From the NCBI RefSeq assembly GCF_945859705.1, contig NC_079137.1, forward strand, positions 55,460,552 through 55,524,551: 64,000 bases of DNA, read 5' to 3'. A program made the position numbers and the translations under genes. A model generated the notes under the pieces. It was not told where the DNA came from, ran no database searches, and worked only from the letters and a program-made list of their open reading frames with translations. The DNA comes from Episyrphus balteatus. Its lineage: Eukaryota > Arthropoda > Insecta > Diptera > Syrphidae. The number at the start of each line of letters is the position of its first letter. Position 1 is the first letter of the stretch. Shown piece after piece: positions 1 to 12,175 of the stretch.

Positions 1-2977
1 AAAATAATACCAAGTGTAATTAATTATTTAATTAAATTTCTTAAGGAAAAATGTGCAAACTTTATTATTTTATAAAATGGACAAAATCATCTCTTCTGTC
101 AAGTGTGGAACAAAAAAGTAGTGATTTTGAAACAGAGTTTGTTCTTTCAGAATTTCGATTAATTTAGTTCAAATATGTATCTAATCTTTGTGTTTCCTGT
201 TCAAAATATATGTATGTTTGTATGTTTTTTTTTATAAAAAGCAAAATATCATTAAAATATTTTGTTAAATATTTTAAATACTTTATTTTAATTTAAAAAA
301 TTAACTCTTGAGAAAATTATCAAAATCGGGGAATTTACGAAATATTACAAAAAAAATTACAAATAAAACGTTTGATCAAATGCTTTCTTTTAGAAATTAC
401 ATTAATTGTTTGTTAGTATGTTTTTATAGTTATTATCGAGTAGGTATTGTTTGTAAAAAAAAATTTTTATTTTTTTTTTTAATTTTTATTATGGCAACCC
501 TAGTTACAATAGCTACATTGAATCGGAACCTGATGGTAAAGTTATACACAAAAGTATTTGACTCAGCTACGCGGGCGCGTTTTATCGATCATACCTCCAT
601 ATACGCGCATCTAAGCATCCATTGTAGGTAGGAAAGCCTAGGCAAGTAGTAAGGTATAGGTATAGTTATTCATACATAATCCTAGACTGGAATTTTTCTA
701 TTTAAAATTCGTAGTGAGTGTGTTCAAAAATGCAGGTCCTTGTTCCGAAAACCAGTTAGTTACCTACTTGTTGGTGGCTAGATTGTTGGTTGAATGTTGT
801 GTGTGTAGCGGTAGAATGGATAGAGGTAGCTACATGTTGGCGTTTTTGTTTTGCACAAGTTCTTGTGTGTGAGTGCAGTGTGGTGAATTTAGTACTATTT
901 ATGTTTCTACTTTTATTTTTGGTAGAAGCAAAAAAAATTTGCGCTCAAAAATAGTCTCTTCCTGCATTGCATTTATAAGTTATTAGGAAGGTATATCTAC
1001 TTGAGGAAGAACTTGTGTTGGTTTTTTTTTTAAGGAAGAATGATGGATTATAGGAAAATAAAATAGGTAAATTAGTTCAAAAGCTGTCATACCTAGCAAA
1101 TAGATTTAAATAAAAAAAGACTGTTAAAAAAGCCTGTAAATCCTCGGAAATTTTCCATTTGAAAACAAAACGAATGTCATATTGAAGATTGATTCGACTA
1201 TCAACTCAAAAATTACAATTGAAAGTCTGACCTGAAACTTGGAAATTAAATCCCACAGTGGCAACTATGGCTTCATCCATTCTACTAACTTTTCTACCCA
1301 AACAAATCTGAGAGCAAAAATAGCTCAGAAGAAAGATGTCGGCGTGATAACAGCAAAATATTTATGTTTCTCAGTTTCTATGCACCGCACGCTGCTGTCC
1401 ATTTGCGGTTCACATTATTATTAACAAAATTCTGAGTATGGGTGCCATCTTCAATGTAAGAGTATTAAAAAGTACGCATACTTACGCACTTATCTTGGTT
1501 ATTGAAGCGATTCATAAAAAAAAAATAAAAATAATAAATAAATCATAGCGACAGTAGGAAATTCCTGAAGTTATAGAGTTGATAGAGTCAGACAGGAATT
1601 CTCCCTGTCTAATCGGATTTTATTTTTGCTTTTTTTATTTTTATGAATTTTGTTTATTTTCTTTACTTTTTTATATTCTATTCCATTTTCTCAATTTCGC
1701 GGTTTTATTCGTATAGTGATGGTATGGTATTTTATAGGTATGAGTTTGGACTATGTTATATGGTAAAAGAAAATCCATTTCATATTGAAGCAGAGCTAGA
1801 GTTAAAAACTTGTTTATAGTTTTTAAGTTAGTCATGTCACATACAACTAATTGCTTGTGGCCGGCTTCGATTAGGTTTAGGTGTGATATTTTGTACTTTT
1901 TTTTTAGTTTTGTTGTGATTAATGTGGTTTTTTTATAAACATGTTTTATTTATCAAATGCATCAGTTGGAATTAGAGGAGGATTTGCAAAAAGATTATGT
2001 ATAAATATTTTGTAATTGATTGTTATTGGTTTTGATGATTTATTTTATAGATTAATTGAAAAAGTAGTTGGATTTTTCTTGGAATTCATTTTGTACCAAT
2101 AAGAAATAACAATTTTTATTCAATGCATTTTGATTTAAAAAGTTGAAAAAAAAAACTCAAATGAAAAAGAAATGGAAAAAATATCGTCGCACGTACTTGC
2201 TCTTAAATTTCAAGTTGATTAAACTTTAAAAACATTTTATGGACAAAATTAAAGTAACATAAGGAATAGCGGGTAATTTGGAACACTTTTTTTTTAATTC
2301 TTCTTGGAACACTCGCATAATCAAATATTAAATTAATTTTTCAATAATTTTGTTATTTTCCTTCCAAAAGGATTAACATTCATGCCTTAAATTTCACTTT
2401 ATATATTAAATTTGGACCATTAAGTAAATGGTTCCAACTGTTTCCTTGAGGATATTTTTGGGCATGCATTTAAAAAACACACTATAGTAAGTTTAATTTT
2501 TAAGTAAACTATTTTAAAATATTACATTACTTAAAATAAGTTAAATTAAACCCTGTTTCAATTATGATTAAATTTTAATTAAAAAAAGAAGTTTTATTGA
2601 ATTCACCTGAATTCTCTTATTTAGATGCTTAAAAATTTTTTATTTCCATGTTCATTTTTTTCATCTTACATTGATTTTTTCTGTGTGCTATTTTTAAGAA
2701 TTATAAGTCAATTTAAAACAATTAAACGTGTTTGAAAAGAAACTATTGAAAATTATTTTTATTTTCAGTTGTTAAGCTTTCGATTTAATTCAATGCATTT
2801 AAATTTTAAAAGACTGTAGATAACAACCAAAATTTCGCTTCACTGATAGGTATATCTGGTCAAAATGCATTGCAACAGAGTAGGTCACTTTATTAATTAA
2901 ATTTACGGAAAATTGATTCTTAAAATAAGAATATGAACACTTTTAGTCTAAGATCCCGACAAACAAAGAGTTTTCTT
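1..2977. other. AT-rich DNA, no gene seen
   Basis: No open frame here looks like protein: the longest is 107 codons of low-complexity Phe/Leu/Lys sequence. There is no tRNA, no clear splice-bounded exon and no terminal-inverted-repeat element that I could delimit. Homopolymer A and T runs are frequent. A short palindrome around 1587-1607 (GACAGG...CCTGTC) is too small to interpret. Confidence 0.6.
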
Positions 2978-3606
2978 AATTGAATCGTTTATTTTCAAAA
3001 CATGATAAGTTCACTTTTTTTCAAAATTCATTTTTTTAACTGAATATGTTCTTGGGGGATAACCACACCTGCCTTCAAAATATGAAGCATCTACTCAGTC
3101 TATATTCGATTTTACAGCTAAGCGAAAAAAAAATTTTATTGTCAAAACATCATAAAAGTCCCGGACTTATCATCTTTTGAAAATAAACAGCAACTTTTTT
3201 TATGAGTAATTGACTACACATAGAGAAGCTGACTAATGACTCAAAATCTTAAGTTGAAGACGTCTTTCAAGTAAAATAACTACTCGAAACATTATATTCT
3301 ATTCCCAAATGCAATTGTTTCATAGACTGAGGCTTTAAAAAAATTGTATATTCATTTTAAAACTAATTTCACATTCGTTTATTTTCAAAGTATGATAAGT
3401 CCAATATCGTTTTTATTTTTTATCTTTTAAACAATCGGTCCAAAAAGTAAATACCAAACGATATTCTGTAGCTAGGTAAAAGTTCTACAAAATATATTTT
3501 TTATACATTTTGCTACACTTAACAAAAGAAAATAGAACGTTTTTTTCTTCTCCTGAAAAATTTGAAATCATGGACTTATCATGTTCTGAATATAAATGAT
3601 TCAATT
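2978..3606. mobile_element. MITE-like element with about 33-bp terminal inverted repeats
   Basis: The left end (AATTGAATCGTTTATTTTCA, continuing into ACATGATAAGT) is matched in reverse at the right end (ACTTATCATGTTCTGA, continuing to TGATTCAATT). Two further copies of the same end motif lie inside, one reversed near 3165-3193 and one direct near 3374-3405. The element therefore looks like two short inverted pairs stacked together. It has no coding capacity. The family is not recognised and the target-site duplication is unclear. Confidence 0.55.
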
Positions 3607-4013
3607 ATGCTACCCAAATTTTGGTGTGTGAATGAAATATGGTAAAGATAAGCAAAACGTGATAGGGTTGTCGCACAATATCCTAGATCGAAAAAAATTT
3701 TGATAATAACAGCTATCAAATTAACATTTTTCAGTGACAAAAGTCGTCCAACAATTAAAATATCAATTTTGATATTTTATCACATCATTTCGACATTTTT
3801 TAATTTCAGGTGGGATAGTGAAAATTTCACTTTGACAATTAAAATATCAATGTTGACTAGATTTTACGTTTTAGTTTATTATAATGAAACCTATTTCTTT
3901 CCTTTTCATTTTTATTATTTTTATTATTTTAAGAATTTTCTTTCTTTTTTCAAAACATTCCTGAAAGAAAATATTCTTTACAAAATAATGGTGATATTAT
4001 TTTTTCTATTATA

Positions 4014-5583
4014 CAGTGACGAGCAAAAGTGGTCAAATGTCAACTTAGTGCTCTTTACATAAATTAAATCGTTTTTATTTTATTATTTTTCTATATTATG
4101 CCACCATTAATTTTCCTGATTAAAATTTTAAAAAATGCTACATTGTCCAAAAATGGAGAGTATCATATTGGTATTTGGACTTGACCAATTCTGCTCGTTT
4201 TGGAAAAAGGCTTTTGTTTCAATATATTGAGTGTACTAGAATTAATTTTACCACTTTTAACAATGCCTCGAGATAGGATCTATCAATCTGTGAAGAAATA
4301 ATTTTAAAATTCGGTCGTATTTCAGCTTAATGGAAAGCTCAAAGCTCATCGCTTTTAGACTTGTGTTTTTTTACTGCGCTTACAATTTCTTCAAAAATTT
4401 CAACAGATTTTCAGCCAAAATGGGTCAGGGCCTTATGCTGACTACGCAACTGTCTGAAATTTCTGATTTCCGAAGCAATATTTGACAATTTTAAAGGTTT
4501 TGGTGGGGTCTTCATGTAGTTGAAAAATGATATCACACGACACGGAGTCTTTATTTTGCCAAAAAAAAACTTGTTAAATTGTACCGTTTTATATCAAGAT
4601 AGAGTTTCCTCTTCATCATATCTTCAAATTTTATCAAAGGTCGGGAACTCCCCCCAAAAACTCAAACAGAACATCACCAAACCTTTTTTCAAGTCAAAAA
4701 TCGTTAGGTTAGATGAATTTTTACTAAAACTTTTACTAAAACTTTAACTATAACCAACAAAAAGGAATCAATAATCAATGGAAAAAGTAGATTGGATTGA
4801 CGAGAACACAGAAGAAATAGAATGCAAATCTAGTTACTATCCAAAACTGGAAAAAAATTTCAGCACTATCAAGTTTATAGAACGGACATAAATTATTATG
4901 GACTCAAGAATATTTTCCGGTGTTATCTTGTGGATTGCTAGCTAATTTTGAAAAAATAATGAACAAGCGAACCTATCCTGATATAAAACGAAACAATTTA
5001 CCAAGTTTTTTGGCAAAAGAAGACTCCGTGTTGTCTCATATAATTTTTCAACTAGATGAAGACCCCACCAAAACCTTTAAAATTGTCAAATATTGCTTCG
5101 GAAATCAGAAATTTCAGACAGTTGCGTAGTCAGCATAAGGCCCTGACCCATTTTGGCTGAAAATCTGTTGAAATTTTTGAAGAAATTGTAAGCGCAGTAA
5201 AAAAACACAAGTCTAAAAGCGATGAGCTTTGAGCTTTCCATTAAGCTGAAATACGACCGAATTTTAAAATTATTTCTTCACAGATTGATAGATCCTATCT
5301 CGAGGCATTGTTAAAAGTGGTAAAAATTAATTCTAGTACACTCAATATATTGAAACAAAAGCCTTTTTCCAAAACGAGCAGAATTGGTCAAGTCCAAATA
5401 CCAATATGATACTCTCCATTTTTGGACAATGAAGCACTTTTTAAAATTTCAATCAGGAAAACAATTGCTGGCATAATATAGAAAAATAATAAAATAAAAA
5501 CGATTTAATTAATGTAAAGAACACTAAGTTTAAACAACTTTCTCAAAAAAGGCAAAACATTTGACCACTTTTGCTCGTCACTG
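4014..5583. mobile_element. Tc1-like element with about 600-bp inverted arms
   Basis: The ends are perfect inverted repeats, CAGTGACGAGCAAAAGTGG...CCACTTTTGCTCGTCACTG, flanked on both sides by TA, the target duplication used by Tc1/mariner elements. Inverted similarity does not stop at the tips: about 4014-4600 and 4965-5583 are reverse complements of each other with only scattered differences and small indels, leaving a central spacer of about 370 bp. The right arm and centre carry a decayed Tc1 transposase (4920-5129), and part of it is repeated in reverse in the left arm. It sits inside the TIR element at 3688-5958, so it is the younger insertion. Confidence 0.85.
4920..5129 (+). pseudogene. 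Tc1-family transposase remnant (DDE domain fragment)
   Basis: The 69-codon open stretch contains KIMNKRTYPDIKRNNLPSF followed by IIFQLDEDPTKTFKIVK and CFGNQKF. This follows the Tc1 transposase pattern in which a -TMNKxxYxDIL- stretch precedes FIFQQDNDPKHTSxxVKxWF, the second Asp of the DDE triad lying in the QQDND motif. Past the stop, another frame reads GPDPFWLK, in the position of the Tc1 SPDLNPIEN motif, with stops and frameshifts. The first catalytic Asp and the N-terminal DNA-binding domain are not recognisable. It cannot encode an active transposase. The family call rests on motif order that I read by eye. Confidence 0.65.
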
Positions 5584-6225
5584 TAGGTGATATAATTGTT
5601 TTGTTATTTTCTCCCAAACTATGTGAAGTAAAATCTTAGTGCCGATCAAATTTTCACAGTAAATCATACATGTTACTTCGAAAAAACACAAAGCGCCTTT
5701 AAATTAGTACACATTAACAATTTTTTATTTAATACTTTTCAATAATTTGGAATGAGAAATTGATATGAAAAAATGATAATAAAATATCAAAAAAATTTCC
5801 AAAATGTGACATTTAAATATCATCCTGATAATAAAAATGTTGCTTTAACATTTTAAATATCATAAAACACATTTTATAGAGCATTTTTGGCTGATATTTA
5901 AAAAATGTTAATTTGATATTTAAAAAATGTTAAATTGATATTGGTTTTTTTTTCGGTGTAGCATAACTTTTTTTAAATAAATTTATTTATTTTTTTTTAT
6001 ATTTGTGTTTTAAAATTATTTTTCAAAAACTATTTACTTATAGTGCTTATTTTCAAATTAAACAACAGATTAAGTTTTTGTTCTCAATGAAATTTACCAC
6101 ACAGCATTTTCCAATATTTGAATTTTAATGACGTTATTGGAAAATATTTTAGAAGCATTTCTCATTGAAAGAAATTTCATGTTTTCTATAAGATTGTTGG
6201 TGAAATGAAAACGATTGATAGTTTA

Positions 6226-6322
6226 AGGTCCATTTTCTTCACTCGAAGTTGAACAAAACTTGAGAATTTTTATATTAAAAATTCTCGAGTTATGTTCAAC
6301 TCCGAGTGAAGAAAATGGACCT
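6226..6322. repeat. 97-bp near-perfect hairpin
   Basis: AGGTCCATTTTCTTCACTCG begins the left arm and CGAGTGAAGAAAATGGACCT ends the right arm. The arms are about 47 bp each, with roughly four mismatches and almost no loop. The outer 19 bp pair perfectly. It could be a tiny MITE, or a transcribed hairpin that feeds small-RNA processing; the sequence alone does not decide. No second copy was noticed in the window. Confidence 0.75.
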
Positions 6323-7989
6323 AATTATTTTATAAACACGAAAATTAATTAAATAAAGCTTACTGCTGTAAATTAAAAAAATTAACATTAAAAAAAAGTC
6401 TACAATTCTGGCTCTGAAAAAAATAGTACGCATACACCACAGTGACCCGCACAATTTTATTATTTTTTTTCAATTTTTCATTTGAATGGTATGAGCAAAT
6501 TTTTCAAGGTAGTCTTACACACATTTTTTATTCAAATTGTTCATGTTGAACAAAATGTTCACACCAAATAAGTACAATAAATGCTGATAAGGACTTGAAT
6601 GTTTGGAGTTGCCATATTGCTTTGGTTTAAGTCTCATTAGATTCAAAATAAAATAAAAAAGTATGGTAAGTTTTGAATTTTGCTTGATATCTGCAGTCGA
6701 TTTTCGTTTTCTTTTTGTTTTTTTATTTGACCTTGTGCAAGAAAAAAATATTCTACTGTAAAAAAATGGATTTAAAGAAACTGATCCTTTAAAACTTAAC
6801 TTTTCTATAGTTTCTCTTAGAATTAAAACAGCGTATAAATATAGCTGGATTTCGCTTATATTCTGTAAGCGGCTCAAAAATTGGAATTTAAAATTTTAAC
6901 ATGCATCTTTATATCATATACTTACATATAAATTAATAGTATTAAAATTTAAAAAAAAATGCATTAAAGTTATGAAGTCATTTGTACTTTTTAACCGATT
7001 TTAGTAAGAATTTCTAAAAAAAATTCTTCATCGTCTTATTTTCTTTAAATTTGCTGTATTTGCTGCATGAATAAATTACATTGATGATTTTTTATTCATT
7101 TAGATCTTGACAATTTTTCACTTTGTTGTCTTAAAAATCATCTTGACTTTAACATCGGTTTAATAAACTACAAATTAATTTCAGAAAGAGTTTTCCGCAC
7201 TTATAATATTTATTTTGCTATAAAGATTTTATCAACTTGCTACTTTGCGTTTACGAAAAGTCTACCACGTAGCAAATATTGATTCATAATTTTTTTTTAG
7301 TGAACTAAGTTTTGGAGTTATTCAGATAAGTCCTTTGAAAAGTACGAACCAAAAGATTCGTACAAACAACAGAAAACTAAAAGTTCTCATCTTAATATTA
7401 TAGGTACATCTAAGCTGAACCTTTGATATTTATCCTTTCCCTACTTTTTTTAAATGGTTCATACAAATCAACTTGTGGTATATAAATAAAGAAACAAAAA
7501 AACAGAAAAATTCCAACTCGTAAAACACGATTAGCGATTAGATTCTTCTTGAAAACTCATTTTCCTGATTTTCTAGAAAAGTGTCTATATCTTTGCTAAC
7601 CAATAAAAAATTACAAAAAAAAACAACAAACTTCTTCTAATTAATTTCTGACATTCCATCACAAGAAAAATCCAGCGGACATTTACAGAAAACCTTATAG
7701 CATCAATAACACCACCTGCTAGAATCGTAAAAATTCCATATTCGATTTTGTACTAATCATCAATCACCTTTTTTTTTATACTATCCATGACACCATCATT
7801 ACAGTCAACGACATCTAAGCATACAACACATCGTACAAACATACATAAATACGAGTAAGAAGCAGTGTAATATCGCCAGCATAACACCGACAAAACTTAT
7901 CGCATTCCAATGTTGCATGGCTCCAAACTTCTATCAATTACCTACAAATGTTTATCTTTCTTTTTTTTTTTTTTTTGTTTTTTTCTTTT

Positions 7990-8720
7990 CTTGGCCAATG
8001 CAGATCTATGCGTATAATTGGTGCTAGAGCCACGCAATGGAACCCACTCTAGAGCAGAAAGTTAGCTCCGCACAGAGCAGAGTAGCACCAAGAAGCATGG
8101 AGACTTTAAATTCTACACTTTCCGCATTAGACTGATGGCGCTGAACGATCATAATGGAACCTTAAGCATCACGATTTCTATTTCATCCTTCAGTTCAAAC
8201 GAATTCCCCTCTCTTCTTTGGTTTGGTTTGGCTTTCTTTCTGTTAGCCAAAGAAGTACAAGTCCAGAAATCTAGAAATGCAGACTAATACGACTACCACT
8301 GTGCTATCGTTTTCATATGGGACACCAAATGAAACTATGCAACGGCCGAGAGGAGTCAAGAGCACCACATCAACATTATTTGTATGGCGACATGGGTATA
8401 ATTACATTTTATGACGATGATTTAGAAAAGGCTCTTCCGACGGGCGCTGCTCTGATGATGATGGTTTTGGTATGATGGGGAAAACCAAAAGTATGCGGCA
8501 TGCACGTAACACGTAAGGTATCTAAGTGCAGCTACAACATTTATCAGTTGTTTGTTGTTGTTGTTGTTCCTTGCAAAAATCTGGAATCCAGAATATCAGC
8601 AGAATCAGAATGCGACCATTTACAAAGCAAACTAGCTGATCTGAATTTATTTCCAGAGTAAGCAATTTATGGAGAACATCATGTTGTGAAGCGAGAGTTA
8701 TTTGCTATTTGTTACAAGGT
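7990..8720. promoter_or_regulatory. GC-richer unique island, possible cis-regulatory DNA
   Basis: This block is clearly less AT-rich than its surroundings, has mixed-complexity sequence (for example GGAACCCACTCTAGAGCAG) and contains a short GTT run near 8548-8568. It has no long open frame, splice-bounded exon or terminal repeats. In flies such islands within long AT-rich intergenic or intronic DNA are often enhancers or untranslated exons, but nothing here identifies a target gene or a factor. Confidence 0.25.
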
Positions 8721-9226
8721 GGGATTGTGGTTTGTTGTGGAGGTCGGGTTTATTTGTACGCGAAGTGGGTAGTTAGATGTTTGTTTTTTTTTTGGAATTT
8801 AATGGGTTAAATTAATTTTGTAGGTATTGATTAGAAAAATGGTTTCTAATTGTTTTATGTACATTACCTACTTGCAAACATAACGAAATAAACATTGATT
8901 CGCAAATTTTAAAATAAATCTATATTTTGTTTTGAGTAGTTCGTTTCAACTTATGATATGGAGAGATTTTTAAAACAAAGGTGCTAAACTACGAGGAAAT
9001 TAAATATGTTCTTTATTAGTCCCTGCCTACATACAATGTAACGTAATTAAAAGCACGTAGATGATGCATGATTAAGGTCCTATGTGACGTGTTTTGAGTT
9101 TTTACTTATTTATCAGAAATTAAAATGAACTTATTTTTCTATCCAATTAGAACTTTTTTTTCTGATTCTAGAGTCCATTCGAGCTTAAAATTAAATTCAA
9201 GAAGAAAACAATTTTAAACGCTGATT

Positions 9227-10702
9227 ACACTGGTCAGCAAAAATTAAGAAAAAGTCGGGAGCAAGAACTTTGTTAGGTGATTTCAATTAACTTTAGTGTG
9301 CTGAATTCAAAACTGTTAACAGTTTTGTTCGATCACGTCTAGTTTTTGAGTTATACTACTGATCACTATTTTCACTATAAAGTCTCAAAAATTAATTTTT
9401 AATGAAGTTCTTTTTTATGTTTAATCAAAAAAATTCATACATAGCAACTTACGTCTATTATATATATTAAAGTTTGGTTTTGTGTACGTTCGCTAACCAG
9501 CCACACCGACTGACTTATTTCCTTAATTTTTTTTTTAAATCAAAGAGGCATAAGAGGAGAAGGTTTAAGGCAAAAAAAAAATTTAAGATTTTATAGGGTA
9601 AATAGGGGTAACAAGTCATTGAAAAAAGAGGCTATTTTCTAAACGGTAAGTCGTAAAGAGTTGACTTTTTTTTAAATGAAAGACAAATTTATTCAATAGT
9701 TAAAAAAGGTATTGAAAAAATTCCAAAAAATTTCAAAACCAAGTTGTGAAGGTTTTTCTGCAGTCATAGACCTTCGACAAAAGACTAATTACAGGTACGC
9801 AAAATTTTGCACAGAAATTTGAGTTACACCATGAGAAAGATATTTAAAAAAAAATTTGGGGTCTAAAACGGATTTTTTTCATAGGCCCTGTATTTGGAAA
9901 TACAAATTTTTGAAAAACAACCTAATTTTTAGATACATTTTTGAGTAGTCTTTTATTTTTTTAGAATTTTTAAAAGTCTGCAAAAAATCTCAAATTTATA
10001 TGTAGGAAATATAGGCTTTAGTCATGAGCATGCATGTACAAACAATTGAATTTTTAAAATTATTTTTGACCGAATAACTTGAAAAAGAAGTTTTTTTTAC
10101 CCAAGTTTTTTGCCGTTTTTAACATAGGCCACTTTTGCTAAAAGTTTAAAAGTGAATATTTTAAAAGTCATTTTACGAACTTTTCAAGTTTTGATTCCCT
10201 TTTTTTATTGGAAATTATGACTCATTACAGAGTCGAAAGTTAGAAATAAACACAAGAAATGGCGGAACGAAGTCCGCCGGGTCAGCAAGTCCTTAATATG
10301 TTGCTTTTTAAAATCCAAATCAGAAGTCGCAAACTGGAATTTGGATCAAAAAAACCATTCACTATGATATGTACTATGATGTTGAGATATCATAAATTTC
10401 TTTTTCCAATATCTTTGAGTAAAAAATTAATATTGAAAAAAAATGTAAATAGGTATATTTAGGACGATAAAATATTGCGTTTTGAGATTGCATAAGAAGA
10501 TTTGCAAAAAAAAAATATTTTATGGTGGTGTAATTCGACATCACATGTGCCCATAAAACGCGTTTCTGAGCTCTTAATACTCAAGTATTTCAAAACCTTG
10601 ACGTGCCAGTGGAATTTTGACTTCAGATTCGGACTCAGCACACAAAATTACTTTAAAAAAGTATGGTTTGGTTCTAGCTCTATTTTCGTTGCCGACCAGT
10701 GT
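9227..10702. mobile_element. Diverged TIR element containing a Helitron
   Basis: The left end ACACTGGTCAGCAAAAATT pairs with the right end TTTCGTTGCCGACCAGTGT. A second inverted match lies inside the ends (TTTAGTGTGCTGAATTC on the left, GGACTCAGCACACAAAA on the right). TTA flanks CACTGG...CCAGTG on both sides, a possible 3-bp target duplication. Its right-hand 180 bp resembles 40315-40432, which is a second, partial copy. The Helitron at 9448-10290 lies within it and is probably the later insertion. Confidence 0.5.
9448..10290 (+). mobile_element. Non-autonomous Helitron with 3' hairpin
   Basis: The 5' side carries TATTATATATATTAAAGTTT followed by a GC-richer stretch (CGTTCGCTAACCAGCCACACC), the usual style of insect non-autonomous Helitrons. 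The 3' side has a GGCGG/CCGCC hairpin at 10261-10278 followed 12 nt later by the end GGGTCAGCAAGT. A hairpin of this kind about 10 nt before a CT-rich terminus is diagnostic for the group, which leaves no target duplication. There is no Rep/helicase coding sequence, so it depends on an autonomous partner. A truncated relative of the 3' end occurs at 61243-61272. Confidence 0.6.
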
Positions 10703-11139
10703 TATTAAAATTTTAGAAAATTTCACTTAAGACCTTCATCTTCTAATCGCATAAAATTTTGTTAAATTGCATATAATTTTGTCTGTTTGGCTATTTCGTT
10801 GTTATTTACCTATACTTTTATGGTTACAAAATTATATTTTGAGACGTTATTGTCACAGAATCGTGTTCTTTATTTTCGACTTATTTGAAATAAGTCAACG
10901 AAAATGTTTATGTAGGTATGTATGTATATTATTGTGGGTCAAAAAAAATCAAAATTCTTTTTTTTTATTTGGTACTCCGGAAAATCGATTGCTAGACACC
11001 TCTAGAATATACACACCAAATATGAGCTCTTAATATTAATGGGAAGGTCCTCCGCTTTGCAATTTTCAATTTTTACATCAAGTTTCTACTAAAAAAAATC
11101 ATTCTTTTTTTTAAATCGACTTTTTAGCAAATTTCTTTA
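10703..11139. other. AT-rich spacer, no gene seen
   Basis: The open frame at 10767-11033 is low-complexity and has no recognisable motif. The interval contains A/T runs and short repeat-like phrases such as GAGCTCTTAATA that also occur just upstream, so it is probably decayed repeat DNA. Confidence 0.45.
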
Positions 11140-11660
11140 CATATTCTTGTAGGAAATTGAAAGGTCTACAAAAAAGGCAATGTACACTTTTTTCGTTTAT
11201 ATAACCGTTTAATAGTTATTTGAGGTCCAAAAATCGAGAAAATCTTTAAAAATTCGTTTTTTGTTCTTAATTTTGTAAAAAATTGAAAAATTATAATAAT
11301 CAAACGCGCAAGACATATTCTTGTATGAAATAGATTGTTCCACAAAAAAGATCTTATTTACTTTTTTCATGAATCTAACCATTCTAAAGATATTCGAGGT
11401 CAAATTAAAAAAAATATAAAAACATTTTTTACTTTTCAAAATTTTCTAATTCACTGAAAATTCATTATTTTCAAATAAGCAAGATATATTCTGTAGGGGC
11501 TTAAACGTTCTATAAAAAATTCCTTGAAATCAAATTGATTCTTTTCACCGTTTAGAAAATATTCGTATCTTCATGCCGTCCGTCCGTGCGTCGGTCGGTC
11601 GTTGCGTCCATGTGTGGCCTAAACCGGCCGATATGGGGCCTAAACGGATGAATGAATTCG
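11140..11660. repeat. Three degenerate tandem units of about 172 bp with a CG-rich tail
   Basis: CATATTCTTGTAGGAAATTG at 11140 recurs as CATATTCTTGTATGAAATAG at 11314 and ATATATTCTGTAGGGGCTTA at 11484. Each is followed by a CTACAAAAAAG-like phrase and, later, an AACCGTTTA- or ACCATTCTA-like phrase. The array ends in a run built from CCGTCCGTCCGTGCGTCGG and then CCTAAACGGATGAATG. The pattern resembles dispersed insect repeats of unknown class. There is no coding capacity. Confidence 0.5.
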
Positions 11661-11874
11661 CTTGAAATTTTTTATAGTTGATTGAAGGGATTTTCAATAC
11701 CTGTTTTTTTTATTTTTATTTATAGGTACCTATCTCCTTAAGGGTACGGCCACGTCCTGAGCGTCTGAGCGGCTGAGCGTCAATCCTGAGCGACGAGGTG
11801 GCCACGTCCTGAGCGGCAATTTTAAAACCCTACAAGTGCAAAAAAAAATCGATGAGTACTCCGCTCGCACGCGG

Positions 11875-11895
11875 GAGTCCCAGGTTCGATTCCTA
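11875..11895 (+). other. tRNA T-arm-like (B-box) module 1
   Basis: GAGTCCCAGGTTCGATTCCT contains a full B-box consensus GGTTCGATTCC. Just upstream CCGC...GCGG could form a small stem. No A box or acceptor stem lies at the right distance, so this is a tRNA fragment or SINE relic and not a tRNA gene. Confidence 0.5.
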
Positions 11896-12175
11896 GAAGT
11901 TTATTTTTTTTTTATTTTATAATCCTAAATAAAATTAAGTTGGTATGCCATATTGTAGTTAATATAGATCAACACATAAAACCAAAATTTCAAATGAATC
12001 CAATGACCTGTTTACGAAAATTTGATTAAAAAAAAAAATCAACATTTTTTCAAAAACCCAAAAATGCATTTCTTCAAAATTTCATTTTTGATTTATACTA
12101 AGGCTATATAAATGCTTTGGTATAAAAAATTTTAATAAATTTAAATAAGTCGTTTGAGAGAAATTCAGAGTTTAA

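Larger units (their letters stand above)
3688..5958. mobile_element. Non-autonomous TIR element, copy 1, split by a Tc1-like insertion
   Basis: The flanks of the nested element, 3688-4013 and 5584-5958, align closely with the continuous copy at 19252-19995, including the shared interior GGTGATATAATTGTTTTG. The ends are short A/T-run inverted repeats of the form CACCGAAAAAAA...TTTTTTTCGGTG; the left end of this copy has decayed (ATCGAAAAAAA). Subterminal sequence is rich in short TGATATTTTAA-type repeats in both orientations. No protein is encoded. The superfamily is not assigned. Confidence 0.7.
5959..9226. other. Non-coding interval with a long hairpin and a GC-richer island
   Basis: No supported gene. 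The 120-codon minus-strand frame at 6515-6877 is low-complexity and lacks any recognisable domain. The hairpin at 6226-6322 and the island at about 7990-8720 are listed separately. The remainder is AT-rich unique DNA. Confidence 0.55.

Noticed and set aside
11860..11900. Possible tRNA gene
   Set aside because: Only the T arm/B box is present; no A box, anticodon arm or acceptor stem at suitable distances. The same is true at 12450.
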